From: Theobroma cacao
Lineage: Eukaryota; Streptophyta; Magnoliopsida; Malvales; Malvaceae
Length of the DNA stretch: 64,000 nucleotides
Assembly (NCBI RefSeq): GCF_000208745.1
Contig: NC_030858.1
Location: 32,771,301-32,835,300, forward strand
Direction of reading: 5' to 3'
Shown here: positions 23,351-34,541 of the stretch, piece after piece
How positions within the stretch are numbered: the stretch's first letter is position 1
Layout: each line of letters starts with the position of its first letter
The notes under the pieces: model-generated
Databases searched by the model: none
What the model was told of the DNA's origin: nothing
Seen by the model: only the letters and a program-made list of their open reading frames with translations
Program-made: the position numbers and the translations under genes

Positions 23351-26131
23351 ATGGAGACATTGGCACCAAGCCCGTGGAAGACAACAGAAGCCAGCCTTGT
23401 TAAAGCAATGGATAATCTTTCAAATCTCTTAATTTTTGAACAAGAGTTGCTTGATGGATTTGAGGAGGATTTCAGACTGATACAAAGAGGACTGGCACGA
23501 ATGCATCTCATGGCACAAAATGTGATAGAAGAAAAGGGGTTGGAAGGATATGGAGAGGAAGTAAGATTTCTTACGACTCAAGTAGAAGCTGTAACCGATG
23601 GTTTTATCTCAAGAAAGCAAAAATCAAAACAGCCCAGTTGCAGTAATTGTATCAAGGACTCTTTTCCCTTTTTCAAGGGTCGGGCAGAGATATATAAACT
23701 GATCGATGACATTGAAATTATCAGGGCCTCAATCTTGAGACTTATCTCTAAAGGAAGTGAGCTGGGAATGTCGCTTGTCAAGGCTAGGACGGGAACTGCA
23801 TCTCAAAATCTGGAGCAGCAAAAGCGACCATTCTCTGTGGATGATATCAAAGAAGAACGAGCTGTGGGTCTAGAGGAAGGCATTCATATATTAGTATCAA
23901 GGTTAACTGATGGCAAAGGGAACCGGAAAGTGATTTCAATTACAGGTGCAAGAGGAGTAGGCAAGACTACTCTTGCAATGGAAGTGTACAAAAGTGCTGC
24001 TGTTACTAATCATTTTCCTTCTCGTGCTTGGGTGACCCTATCTCAAGACTTTGAACTGAAAGAAACTCTGCAGATCTTAGCAAAACAATTATGGATGGGA
24101 AAGGAAGAAGGGGAATCGTCTGTAGAAGCAGAGGAATTATCTGTGGAAGAATTGAGCACAAGGATCAAAGATGCCCTGAAAAATGGAAGGCATCTTATTG
24201 TTTTGGATAATGTGAGGACATTGAAGCAATGGGATGCTCTTCAAAGTTTATTTCCTGTTGAAAGTAGAATACTGATAACCACTCGTGATAGAGCAGTAGC
24301 TCTTTCTACGGAATCAGATCACAGCCAAAGATTTATATATCACATGAGGGGACTAAGTGATGAAGAGGGCTGGGAGTTATTTACAGCAAAGCTACCACCA
24401 GTCCCTATGGAGTTGGAAGAACTTGGACGAGATATTGTCAAGAAGTGCATGGGTTCACCTCGAGCAATTTCTGCAGCTGCAGAAATTTTATCAAGCACAC
24501 CAGCAACTTTAGACCACTGGTCAATAGTATTAGAGCAAATTGATAAAGATCAAGCATCAACGTACCATAACTTGAGCCTGGTTGCTGATGCATTGCCATC
24601 TCCTTTGAAGCTTTGCCTTTCCTACTGTGCGCTATTCGATAAAAACTATGACATCTCAGTGAGGAGATTGATTGTGTTGTGGGTTGCTGAAGGACTGATA
24701 GAAAAACAGAACGGCAGCAAAAAGGCCGCAGAAGATATTGCAGAAAAGTATTTAAAACAATTGGAGAATCAGGGTATGATTCAAGTGGTCAAATGGAAAT
24801 CTAATGGGAAAATAAAAAAGTGTAGGATGCACCATCTTTTAAGAGATCAGTGGGTGTCAAAAGCTAAGAAAGCTAGTCTTGTTCAAGTACCAGATGAAGC
24901 TGCTTGTTCCTGTTCATCCTCTAGCACTGGCATGATTCGTAGAGTTGCTGATCACCTTGACAAGCAAGATGATAGCTTCCGCCATATTCATGGAAATAGA
25001 ACCACAAATAATGCTTTGCGATCTTATTACGGGGACCTCCGCTCTCTGTTGTCATTTGATTTTCGGGAAGGACCTGAACCTGGAGATGACATAGGGAACT
25101 TTCTTCGCAGAGGAATTTTGGGAAGGTTTTTATTGCGGTTGCTAATAATTGACCTTGAAGGTGTATTTCGACCCAAGCTACCTAAAGGAATAGGGAAGCT
25201 GAAAGAACTGAGGTATCTCGGCCTGAGAGGAACTTATTTAGAGATGCTCCCATCATCAATTGGCTACTTGCCTGAGCTCCAGACGTTGGATTTGAAAAAC
25301 ACACATATTAGCACCCTTCCTAATACTATATGGAAGATGCAGCGACTCCGACACCTATACTTGAGTGACAGATATCGTTGTAGATTTGTTGCTCCACCAA
25401 GTGCCTGCTCTCCAATTGATCTCCAAACGTTATGGGGAGCGTTTCTAGATGAGGAAAGCCCGGTAGAAGGTGGCCTGAACAGGTTAATTAACCTTAGAAA
25501 GTTAGGACTTGTGATCCGGTTAACATTGTCACAGCAGAAGTCTTTGGCCAAGTGGATTGCAAGATTGATTTACCTAGAATCTTTAAGGCTGAGATCAATT
25601 GATGAATCAGTTCAACCTTCCACTTTATTCTTAAGACCTTTATCAAACCTCAAAAATCTCTCCTCTATATACTTAATGGGAAGGTTGAACAATCCACTAG
25701 TTGTGCAGAAACTCCCAGAAAATCTCACAGAGATTACACTGTCATTGTCAGGACTTTTGGATGATCCAATGCCTAACCTAGGGAAGCTCCCAAACCTTCG
25801 AGTTCTTGAGTTGTTAGCCGATTCCTTTACAGGGACGCTTATGGTTTGCTCCACAGGTGGCTTTCCTTTGCTTAGAGTTCTAAAACTTTGGAAGTTGCAA
25901 GGCCTAGAGGTATTGGTGGTCCAGATAGGAGCTCTGGCGATTGTGAAGGATATAGAAATCCGGTATTGTGAAAACTTAAAGATGATCCCAAATGGTTTTC
26001 TTCACCTAGTTCATTGCCGTGAGTTGAAGCTAAAAGGTATGACTGAGCAATTTAAAGCAAGGGTTATTAGATACCAAGGGAAGGATTGGTATAAGATCGC
26101 CCATATACCTTCTGTCTTCGTGGAAGATTAA
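23351..26131 (+). CDS. CC-NB-LRR (CNL) disease-resistance-type protein
   Basis: Intracellular immune receptor family member: a nucleotide switch (NB-ARC) controls a coiled-coil signalling end, and the LRRs sense. The coding region is a single uninterrupted exon of 926 codons, a normal CNL length. Coiled coil about residues 1-160; P-loop GARGVGKTT at 199-207; RNBS-A-like AWVTLSQDF; kinase 2 LIVLDNV at 283-288, where the usual second Asp is Asn; RNBS-B ILITTRD at 307-313; GSPRAI at 368-373 in place of GLPLA; MHH at 493-495 in place of MHD. LRRs (LRYLGLRG, LQTLDLKN, LRHLYLSD) fill about 560-926. No TIR and no integrated decoy domain. The altered motifs suggest changed nucleotide control, a helper or regulatory role, or decay without frame loss. 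The open frame argues for recent selection. Confidence 0.92.
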   Translation: METLAPSPWKTTEASLVKAMDNLSNLLIFEQELLDGFEEDFRLIQRGLARMHLMAQNVIEEKGLEGYGEEVRFLTTQVEAVTDGFISRKQKSKQPSCSNCIKDSFPFFKGRAEIYKLIDDIEIIRASILRLISKGSELGMSLVKARTGTASQNLEQQKRPFSVDDIKEERAVGLEEGIHILVSRLTDGKGNRKVISITGARGVGKTTLAMEVYKSAAVTNHFPSRAWVTLSQDFELKETLQILAKQLWMGKEEGESSVEAEELSVEELSTRIKDALKNGRHLIVLDNVRTLKQWDALQSLFPVESRILITTRDRAVALSTESDHSQRFIYHMRGLSDEEGWELFTAKLPPVPMELEELGRDIVKKCMGSPRAISAAAEILSSTPATLDHWSIVLEQIDKDQASTYHNLSLVADALPSPLKLCLSYCALFDKNYDISVRRLIVLWVAEGLIEKQNGSKKAAEDIAEKYLKQLENQGMIQVVKWKSNGKIKKCRMHHLLRDQWVSKAKKASLVQVPDEAACSCSSSSTGMIRRVADHLDKQDDSFRHIHGNRTTNNALRSYYGDLRSLLSFDFREGPEPGDDIGNFLRRGILGRFLLRLLIIDLEGVFRPKLPKGIGKLKELRYLGLRGTYLEMLPSSIGYLPELQTLDLKNTHISTLPNTIWKMQRLRHLYLSDRYRCRFVAPPSACSPIDLQTLWGAFLDEESPVEGGLNRLINLRKLGLVIRLTLSQQKSLAKWIARLIYLESLRLRSIDESVQPSTLFLRPLSNLKNLSSIYLMGRLNNPLVVQKLPENLTEITLSLSGLLDDPMPNLGKLPNLRVLELLADSFTGTLMVCSTGGFPLLRVLKLWKLQGLEVLVVQIGALAIVKDIEIRYCENLKMIPNGFLHLVHCRELKLKGMTEQFKARVIRYQGKDWYKIAHIPSVFVED

Positions 26132-27580
26132 AAGTTTTTTCATCAGATTTAACTGAGGTTAGAGGTAAGTCTTTCTCTTTTAGTACCATTAGTCCTTGTT
26201 TCTGTCTTTAACATTTTTTGTTTGTAAGCGGGAACTGTCACTAGCCTTTCTGTTTCAGACAATACTCTATGGCTAGATTTTTCATTTCATTGTGTTATGC
26301 AGGAATTCATGGCGAATTAATCCAAATGCCTCCAACACCTCGTAATGATGTTCTCTGTGGTGGCTTCGTGGATAGCAAACTTCAAAGTTTCTTTGCTGTT
26401 GTTCAACCTATTGCCCCTTATCTATTGCTATAGAGTTGTACTTTTTGCTAAGTTTCTGAGATATCCATAGACAAAATGCTCTTTTATGGCTGATCATCAA
26501 TCAAAACTCTCTCTTTGCTTTTTGATTGGTCTCTTCCCTAGTGTTTGTGTTCTTTGAAACTTTCTGGTGTATTTTAGTTCCATCATTAGTCTTGTTTAGT
26601 AGCCTTGTCTCGTTTGTTAATAGCTGTTTTCTTCCTTTTTAACAATTGTAGCAGATCTTCTGCTTTTTATCATTCCAAAAAAGGAGAAATCTTTCTTGCA
26701 CCTTTAGCTGAAGTAGCTGGTATAAATTGTATCTGGTTCTTATTCTGTCAGAAATTTGATTTTTTTTTTAATTTTTGTTTTACATATTATTTGGTGGGGG
26801 AGATTGCTGAAAAGTTCCTAGCACAAGTATAATACAGGATTAAACTTTCAAATTTACTTTGACAACAGCTAACCTCCCTAGAGGCATCAAGCATGGCTTC
26901 TTTATATATAAAAAATTGGTTAAGAAAAAGGAGTGAGAGGAAGTACTTTTAACTCTTCATGCAAAGGTTTTTCTTTGCCTTTTAAGTAGTCATCCTACTT
27001 CATTCTTGATTGATTCTTTCCCCCAGCATGCATGCTATTTATGAAGGGTTTCGGGCCTATTCGGATAAGAAATCACATTCATATAATGCAACGGAATATA
27101 AACATACAAAACCAAAGTCACTTTCGGATCACTTATGCTGCGTCAAAAGTAAATATGAAGAAACATATGTTCAACTGTATACTTTGAGAAATGATTTTCA
27201 AAAATTACGTGTCAAAATCTCTCCACTTGATTGTACAAATCTCATTTCTCAAAGATTATTTGTTTTTAACTTTAAAAGAAGACAAGAAAACTTTTTCGTA
27301 AAAAATGGCGCCTAAGGTTCAGGCTTTTCCCTTTTATTTTTCTGTTATTTATTCTAGCTTATTTCTTACAAAATACGACACACATATAATGGTATTTATA
27401 GTTAGCTTAAATCCAACTTTTAATTTATTGTATTTTAATCCTTCCACTTAATTAAACAATTTAATTAGATTCATATTAGAAATTCTTAATTTCCAATTAA
27501 ATACCAATCCTATTTTAATTTCACATTATAATCTTATTATGTGAGACCATAAGGTCCCAATATATTGACAATAAATATAA
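26132..27580 (+). other. CNL 3' UTR and intergenic DNA
   Basis: Shortly after the stop codon a good donor (AGAG|GTAAGTC, about 26165) and an acceptor (TTATGCAG, about 26302) suggest a 3' UTR intron. The rest has no gene. From about 27340 the sequence resembles an old LTR-type element that continues after 28895, interrupted by the MULE-like insertion. Confidence 0.4.
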
Positions 27581-28894
27581 GAGGAAATTGTGAGAAATGA
27601 CATTTTTTGATAAAAACATTTTAAAAGTAACTATCAAAATAAATTTAACTGTTTTCAGTTATATTTAGTTATGACTTGACGAAAATACCCTTTAAACTAT
27701 TTCAAATAAATTAAACCATTCATCACAATTTCTCTCCATTTCTCCTCATTTGTGCTTCGGATTTCTCTCTCACCATCTCAGTCTCTTAAATTTTATCGAT
27801 TTTTCTGTTCGGCATTCGTCTGCTATGCTTCCGATTTCTCTCTCCCGTGTTTTCAGATTTCTCTTTCTTACTCTTTCAAGACACAAAGCAATGGTTTTGA
27901 CGTGCTTAAGTGCGTGGCTGTTTGAAAAATTCGATTTTTAGGTATTTTGAATAAAACTAAAACGGTAAAAATAATCACAAAGTATGAAATAGCTTTTAAT
28001 TGAATCAATTCGGGACTTAGATACTAATAAACTCAAAATTTTGAAATTTATAAATTTAGGTTTTCAAAGAATTTTTTTTTTAGTCAAGGTAGGTGTTTTA
28101 GATAAAAAAAAATTTATATTTTGATTTATGAAAATATGTTAGAGACACTTTAATCTGTGTCAAATTGTCAAAAAAAACAAAAAAAAAATTGAGAGGATTT
28201 GAAGTTTTGGTTCGTAAGTAACAACAACATTTTAAGCATTAAAGTGTAACAAAATATTTTTGAATATGTCGTGTAACAATAATTTTTTTTTCAACATGGT
28301 GTGTAGCAACATTTTTTAACCATGGCATGAAATATTTTTTTTACATGGCGTGTAACAACAGTATTTTTTTTCAACATGATGTGTAACGACCTAATCATGA
28401 CTTGTCACAGGTTTTTGTACATTACGTGTAACAAGCTAATCATAGCTTGCTACATATTTTTGTATATGACGTGTAACAAGCTAACCATAGCTTGTCACAA
28501 ATTTTTGTACATGGCTTGTCACATATTTTTGTACATGGCATGTAACAAGTTAATCATGACTTGTCACATATTTTTGTACATAGCGTGTAACCTGCTAACC
28601 ATGGCTTGCCATAGGTTTTTGTATATGGCGTATCACATATTTTTATACATAGCGTGTAACACGTTAATCATGGCTTGTCACAGGGTTTTATATATGGCGT
28701 GTCACATATTTTTGTACATAGCGTGTAACACACTAACCATAGCTTGTCACAAGTTTTGTATAAGGCGTGTAACATCATAACGTGTAACTTCATTAAGGGT
28801 AATTTTGTCCAACTTGTCTAAAAATAGTTAAAATTATAAAAAGGACTATTTTTAAAAATATCTTATCTTTAAAAATTATTTTTTAAAAGGCCCC
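27581..28894. mobile_element. Non-autonomous MULE-like element
   Basis: A 1.3 kb block is flanked by the 9-bp direct repeat TAAATATAA (27572-27580 and 28895-28903), the size made by Mutator-like transposases. Its ends are long, AT-rich and roughly inverted: the left end runs to GACGAAAATACCCTTT near 27695, and the right end begins TTAAGGGTAATTTTGTCC near 28793. These match as inverted CAAAATTACCC-type blocks typical of plant MULE ends. No transposase. The interior carries a minisatellite. Low complexity makes the exact borders uncertain. Confidence 0.55.
28260..28790. repeat. Minisatellite inside the MULE-like element
   Basis: About ten variant units are built on GGCGTGTAACAAGCTAA, then TCATGGCTTGTCACA, then TATTTTTGTACAT, with long units near 47 bp and short ones near 24 bp. 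GTGTAAC and GTTACAC-like halves make many units partly self-complementary. The array leaves an open frame of 134 codons (28376-28780) whose translation repeats a CHxFLYxACNxL motif. This is a by-product of unit length, not evidence of a protein. Confidence 0.85.
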
Positions 28895-30312
28895 TAAATA
28901 TAAATCAATTTAATTAAGAATTTATATTTATATTTATTGATCATGAGTGGCATTTAACAATACATAATAACCACCCAAATATCAAGAGAATCAATATAGT
29001 TTGACTAACCTTTTAGTGTAACTCAGTGTAATTTAATCCTTTCATCTTATATCTCGACTAAATAAAAAGCGTGGCTCGATGCTTACTTTTTAACTTATCC
29101 ATATCAGTTCTATAACTTCTATATTGACCTATCAAGATTGTCTTAACCAAAAGACTTTCAATTAATATATCAAGATTGTCTTAACCAAAAGACTTTCAGT
29201 TAATATAAGCTATGAGTAAACGAAATATGTCCCTTTCAAATCATTTGGGGTGATGAATCTTTTTTGAACTACTTATATATCTCTTCATGCTTCATGCCAT
29301 ATCCAAAAGTACTCTATTTAAACATTTGGTCTCCCCAAACCTGTAATAGTGAAATCAATGCATGACAATTCACATACAAAATGACCTGGCATCATAAGTT
29401 TAAAGATTACTTACACTACTGACACATAAAAGTATTTCTATAGATACTTCATTGAAATATCAAATGAAACTCTCATAGTGGGTCATATTCAATAAACTTG
29501 TTTTTTAACAAACACCCACATACTATCCAAGTATCTTACATACTTCAACTTATGAAATTGGTTGTTTACTTCCAAAGTAAAGAAACTTAGCATGTACCAG
29601 TCTTTGAGCATTGTCAATACCTTTATTCTTGACAATATAATGACCATGTACATATTTAGGAATAAGACTTTGATGCATAAGAATTTCATAATTATAACTT
29701 TTATAATTTCTTCACAATGTCATTATGTTCCAAAGACTTTATCTACACAAGTCTCTTATGATTTTTTATAAATAAACTTATAGATAAAAAAATACTTCAT
29801 ACATTATATAAAATATTTATAATGTATTTAACATAAAAAATAACTAATTAATGTAGTGTTCTACAAACACAAAATCAATTGACTTGCAGGACTTATACTA
29901 ACAATTTAAGCATTCTATTTTGATATATAATAAAAAGCTTGTATGCATGTCTTTAAGTGACTATAAACAAAGGGCTAGTATATACCTTTTACTTCCGTTT
30001 AAATCAGCTAAAGGATTCAATGAATTCTACCACATTACTTGCTTGATAGCTAAATTGATTTTCTTGCTTTCTATGCATGTCACAAGCTAGATTGCTAGTT
30101 TGCTTTTAACGTTGTGCACAAATGCAAACATGTGTGACTAACATAACTGCTTGTGAAATGCAAAACTTGAATCATTAACAGTAAAAGTGAATGGAAATGT
30201 GTAGCAATAGCCTAGAATACTTTAAAATCTGTTGTTTGAGGGTTAGAATCAGATGAAATTCTTTGAATGTTACATTGCAGAGTCTAGTTCTAATAGTAAC
30301 TCACATTGAGCA
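28895..30312. other. Probable old retroelement-derived DNA, no gene
   Basis: Continues the AT-rich sequence interrupted at 27580. It has blocks such as AACCACCCAAATATCAAGAG and TTAGTGTAACTCAGTGTAAT that look like decayed LTR-retrotransposon DNA, but I cannot name the family. It includes a 38-bp perfect-to-near-perfect tandem duplication (29130-29167 and 29168-29205). Confidence 0.35.
29130..29205. repeat. 38-bp tandem duplication
   Basis: Two adjacent copies of a 38-bp unit starting TATCAAGATTGTCTTAACC. The second differs by one visible base (CAATTAATA versus CAGTTAATA). Confidence 0.9.
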
Positions 30313-30370
30313 TATAGACACTATATTTAAAAAAAAAATGAAATGAAAAATGAAAAAATGTGTACGACTG

Positions 30371-30440
30371 GCAGGGTGCGTCCGCACCCTGCTAAGCACC
30401 ACTCTCTTTGCCAGACACGAAAAACTCGGGTCTGGCAAAG
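30371..30440. promoter_or_regulatory. Twin perfect hairpins upstream of the LTR TATA box
   Basis: Hairpin 1: GCAGGGTGCG at 30371-30380 pairs with CGCACCCTGC at 30383-30392 (10 bp, 2-nt loop). Hairpin 2: CTTTGCCAGAC at 30406-30416 pairs with GTCTGGCAAAG at 30430-30440 (11 bp, 13-nt loop). The TATA box follows 35 bp later, so these are U3 elements by position. Confidence 0.8.
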
Positions 30441-31888
30441 TAGTGGGATGATAGATTCAGCCAAAAACCGAGTGTATAAAGGGAGGTAGTGTAGCAGCTA
30501 CAAAGGGGCATTCAGGAGCAAAAAAAACAGTGAACCAAAAAAAGGATAGGAATCCTTAGCAACCCAAAAACCTAGCAGCATCAAAAACCAGAAGAAATCC
30601 TAGCTTTCTAGCAGCCACAACAACCCACAAAATAAAAAAACCTAGGTGTTCTAGCAGCCAAAAACTACAATCCACCATAAAAAAAAAAATACTAGAAGAA
30701 AACAAAAAAAAATCACAATAAGATAAGGCAAATAGTTGTGTTTTTTTTTAGGGTAATTTTTAGTCTATTTTTTAGAGGGATTTTGGGGTTTTTGTGTTGC
30801 TATTTTAGGGAGATCTTGAGTTTTGGGAGAGTTTGGGGTCTCGCTGCTGTCGGTTTAAGAGGATGAGATCTAGGTTTTCGTGTCGTCGGTGGGGGGTGTT
30901 AGAGCTTGGGTGAGAAAGCTTTTAGGCTGCTGGGTAGTGAGAGTAGGTCGAAGCAAACGTTTGTAAAGAGAGGGCTTTTGGGTTTGCCAACCACCGATGA
31001 AAGGAGAGTGAGAGAGATCCTGCGACAAAGGGGAACCCATGAGGTAGCCGACGATGGCAGTGGAAAGGCGTAGCGCCGGCGAGGGGAGAAAGCCATTTGG
31101 GCAACGAGAAAGAGAGAGAAGAATGGACGAACAGTGATGGAGAGAAGGAAAGATTTCACCGCCGGTCAGGGGGAAAAGAGTTGGGTTTGCCGCCTGTTAG
31201 GAGGAGCTTTGGGTCCCATCGTCGATGGGTATAAAGAGAGAGAGAGAAAAGAGGAGCTGGCACCGGTGAGAGAGAAGAGAGGAGAAAAGTGATTTTTTTT
31301 AGAGAGAGAAAAGAGAATTCGGTGGGTAGAGAGAGAATTTGACTGGTAAAGAGAAAATGTGAGAGGAGAAAATGAGAAGAAAGGCAAAAAAAAAAAGGTT
31401 TAAATAGTTAGGGTTGGTGTATGTGAAACGGCATCGTTTTGGGCATTTGCAAGCTGCTAGACAGGGACCAGACAGTGGGCTTTGAGAGGCAGACCAGTTG
31501 GGCCAGACTAATCGTGTTGGGCTACTGTCAACCCACTGAAGGTATACATTTTTTGTTTGGTTTTGATTTTGTGGTTGTGCTAGGCCCACTGTTTAGGTAG
31601 AAAGACAAATAAGTTTTAGTAGGTTATTAGGTAGAATAAAAAAGATAAGATACATATAAAAATGATTAAATGATAAGAGAGAACAGAAATTAAAAAAATA
31701 GCAAATTAAAAATTAAAAAATAGATGAGAATAAATTAGGAAAAATTAGAATTAAAATGTAATGAAACAAAAATATGAAATATATTAAAAAAAAAGGGTTT
31801 TATATAAAATGGAGAGGGATATAGATGAAGAGAGAATGAAATTAGGATAAGATAAAGAATTATCAACAAAATTGTTTAATTTAATATC

Positions 31889-32510
31889 GATGATGAGATG
31901 ATTGGTCGAGACGCGAGAAGTCGCAATCTCGGGCTAATTTTCCCTAGGTTCGGGATCCGAATTAAGGCTCCACCAATATGATGGGAGGGTCTTGATTTTG
32001 AAGTCTCGAGATTTTTAATTTTAAATAAATAAAAAATATAATAATAAAAAAATAATAAAATAAAAATAAACTTCAAAAGCATATCATATATTTCTATTGC
32101 ATCATGCATAGCATTGCATATAGATATTTTTGTTTGTGAGCATAAGTCCCGATGATGGGATTTTTCGAAGATCTTGCGAAGGCGAGTTTCTCTCGAAAAA
32201 CTCCCTAGGTGAAAGGATGTCCTCGGGTCCAACCAGTATAATGGGAGGGCTCGAAAAACATCTTTAATAAAAAGGCTTTTGCTCGTAATAGGTTCATATT
32301 CACGAAAACATTATTTTTAAATAAAAGCGTATGATAACCCTGATGATGGGATTTATTCGTCAAATTTGCAAAGGTGAATTTCTCGGATAATTTCCTAGGT
32401 GAGAGAACACCCCAGATCCCACCAATATGATGGGCGGATCTGAGAGAACGTCCTCGATAAAAGGTTATTCGTCCGACATTTTTCATCACATACCATGCAT
32501 TTCATCTTGC
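31889..32510. repeat. Three diverged tandem units in the solo LTR
   Basis: Units start near 31889, 32152 and 32342. Each has GATGATGGGAT-like, then a TTTCCCTAGGT/TCCCTAGGTGA block, then CCACCAATATGATGGGAGGG (or a variant), then a GA-rich tail. Spacing is about 190 bp between the last two and about 260 bp for the first, which carries an extra AT-rich insert. Confidence 0.8.
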
Positions 32511-32904
32511 CTCACACTTGCATTTCATTTTAGAATCAAATAAAATAATTTAATAAAATTGGAGATACAATAAGCAAGTTATAGCTAAAGAAATAAAATG
32601 AACTTAAAAAATAAAACCTAATAGGATAATCTAAAAATGGTACCGTTCATGAAACGAGAGTTCCGAGAGTGATAATCCTTCCCCGGGCGTAACTGTACTC
32701 CCGAACCTAGATCTCGAAAAATGTAAACCAGTTTAAGATTCTTTTGGCGGGTTTAAATCTAATTAAAACTCTGTTGATTAGAATCGAGTCAATAGGTGGC
32801 CAATCACACCTAGTAAAAAAGATTGGTGGCGACTCCTAGGTTTAGAGTTTTCACTCTCATCTGACGGTTGGGTTCTCGGACCCGCATGTTACGACAGAGC
32901 ATAT

Positions 32905-34541
32905 CAACATTTTATTACAAGGATTTAAGCCTTGATTGTGTATGTCCAAACTAGCTTCCAAGCATTCATTGCTGCTAAGAAGTAATGATGAGCCACATTT
33001 TCTCAATGTAGATAGTTGATTTTATTCACTACTTATTATGTTTAGAATTGTTTTATAACGTAATATTGTATAGAAAATAATGAGAACATTTAGAGCAAGT
33101 GAAGTATTACTTCGCACGAAACAACTTAAACAAGTGAAGTACCACTTCACATAGAACAAATAAAAAAAGTAAAGTACTACTTCTCATAGAACAACTTGAA
33201 TAAATGGATCATTACTCTATGTGAAACTATTAATACAAGTAGAACAATTATTTAACGCAGAATAACCACTTCACAAAGATAGCAATGAAAATAACCTGAA
33301 ATAAGTGGTAAAATTTATGAGTTTTTTTTATTTTGGGATGTTTCGATGAGTTTGACTTAGCAGCTCTAGGTAGTTAATGAGGTTTTCCTCTTAACTACAA
33401 GTGTTTCCTCTTTTTGCCTTATTCACTTATACCTGTTTAGGGATATCTTATTCTCTTATACTTGTTTTCGTACACTTCTTTCTCTTAAGTTGTTCTTGTA
33501 TAGGTTTTGATGAATACCTCTTGTTACAGTAAAGGTTACTCATATTAAAACTCTTCATGATAATGTCATTTATTACGCGTATTAAAACTTATTCTTAAGT
33601 AATCGTCACTTATGATACTATAAATAGAGCTTTTATAGTTCATTTGAGGGACTTTTTTCTAAAACAATCTCATCCAGAGCTGCTCTCTCTAATTCTCTTC
33701 TGCCTGCTAGACACTCACTGTTTCAGAAATTGCTTCAATCTAACTCTGCGCCGCTTTAAGTATACCTTTTTACTTTGTTGCAATACTTCCACTCAATGTC
33801 ACAAGAACTCCTTTACAGTCACCAAAAAAGAAAATAGAAGTAGGAAAGACAAAAAAAGTTCTAATCCAACAGTCTTAAAAGAATTGGAATCTGGAAAGAA
33901 AAAAACAAAGCTAATGCCTACGAAAAGGAGATGAGAGGAAGATCTTCTCTGATTGCTTTAGCCCTTTCATACCTGCAGAAGAGTTGTTTTCTTTCAGAAT
34001 CTAAGTAGCAATATTTTGGCCCCCTGAGAGAATTGAAATCTTTGTACTTTAAAACCAACAATGCAATTTCTAGAATTTCTGGCACATTTTTGTTACAGGA
34101 CCACTGGCAGTATATGTCTGCATCCATTTTTTTGCATATCTGAAGCCATGTAAACACAAGTGTAACAAGTCCTTTAACTATTTTGTAAGAACATGAATTT
34201 AATTTAGGTGTTCTAAAAGTGCACTGACGTTAGAATATTATTTAGCATATGACAAAATACAAAATTTCCAGATTATACATTACATAGAGCATCAAACGAG
34301 CACCTGAATCACTATGTTGGCCTGCCCGACTGATTAGTATACTTCGATCGTGATGAAGAAAAGAACAGAATAAACAATTCTATAATCTATTTCGGCAGCA
34401 ACAACAACAAGAAGAAAGTAAATGATAAAGAAAATAATCCGATGCATGGTATCTTTGGCTTATATGGTAGGAGAGGGGGTTGACCTTTCAAGTGAATTAT
34501 CAGCTAGACCTTTCGATTTTCAGTTTCAGTTGGTAGTCTTA
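32905..34541. other. Gene-free region with palindromic repeats and a TATA box
   Basis: Contains about five degenerate units with GTGAAGTACCACTTCAC-like palindromes (33090-33290), and a canonical TATA box (TATAAATAG, 33619-33627) with a pyrimidine-rich leader after it. The layout resembles U3-R of a copia-type LTR, but no ends, primer site or coding region were found. From about 34200 to 34541 lies the likely 3' UTR of the DUF4220 gene. Confidence 0.35.
33090..33290. repeat. Palindromic tandem repeat, roughly 41-bp spacing
   Basis: Units such as CAAGTGAAGTATTACTTCGC, CAAGTGAAGTACCACTTCAC and AAAGTAAAGTACTACTTCTC are separated by ATAGAACAACTT-like spacers. Each core is an imperfect or perfect palindrome. 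Confidence 0.8.

Larger units (their letters stand above)
30313..32896 (+). mobile_element. Solo LTR of a Ty3/gypsy-like retrotransposon
   Basis: A roughly 2.58 kb block unlike its surroundings is flanked by the direct repeat GAGCATAT (30308-30315 and 32897-32904); a 5-bp duplication GAGCA with element ends TAT...ACA would fit an LTR whose first TG has mutated. Near its right end is GATTGGTGGCGACTCC, a block I associate with the 3' ends of large plant gypsy LTRs. A TATA box (TATAAA, 30475-30480) lies after two perfect hairpins. Transcribed-region-like purine- and pyrimidine-rich DNA (30500-31400) follows, then three diverged tandem units (31889-32510). No gag-pol inside. Open frames in the block are antisense and unconvincing. 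Confidence 0.65.

Noticed and set aside
28376..28780. 134-codon open frame with repeated CHxFLYxACN motifs as a possible cysteine-rich repeat protein
   Set aside because: It is entirely composed of minisatellite units inside a transposon, and the motif follows directly from the DNA repeat.
30899..31589. Minus-strand Ser/Pro/Leu-rich open frames within the solo LTR
   Set aside because: They are translations of GA-rich simple sequence, overlap in several frames and show no domain.
33644..33934. Open frame after the TATA box as a small gene
   Set aside because: It has no ATG at its start (TTG), no domain and low-complexity Lys-rich content.
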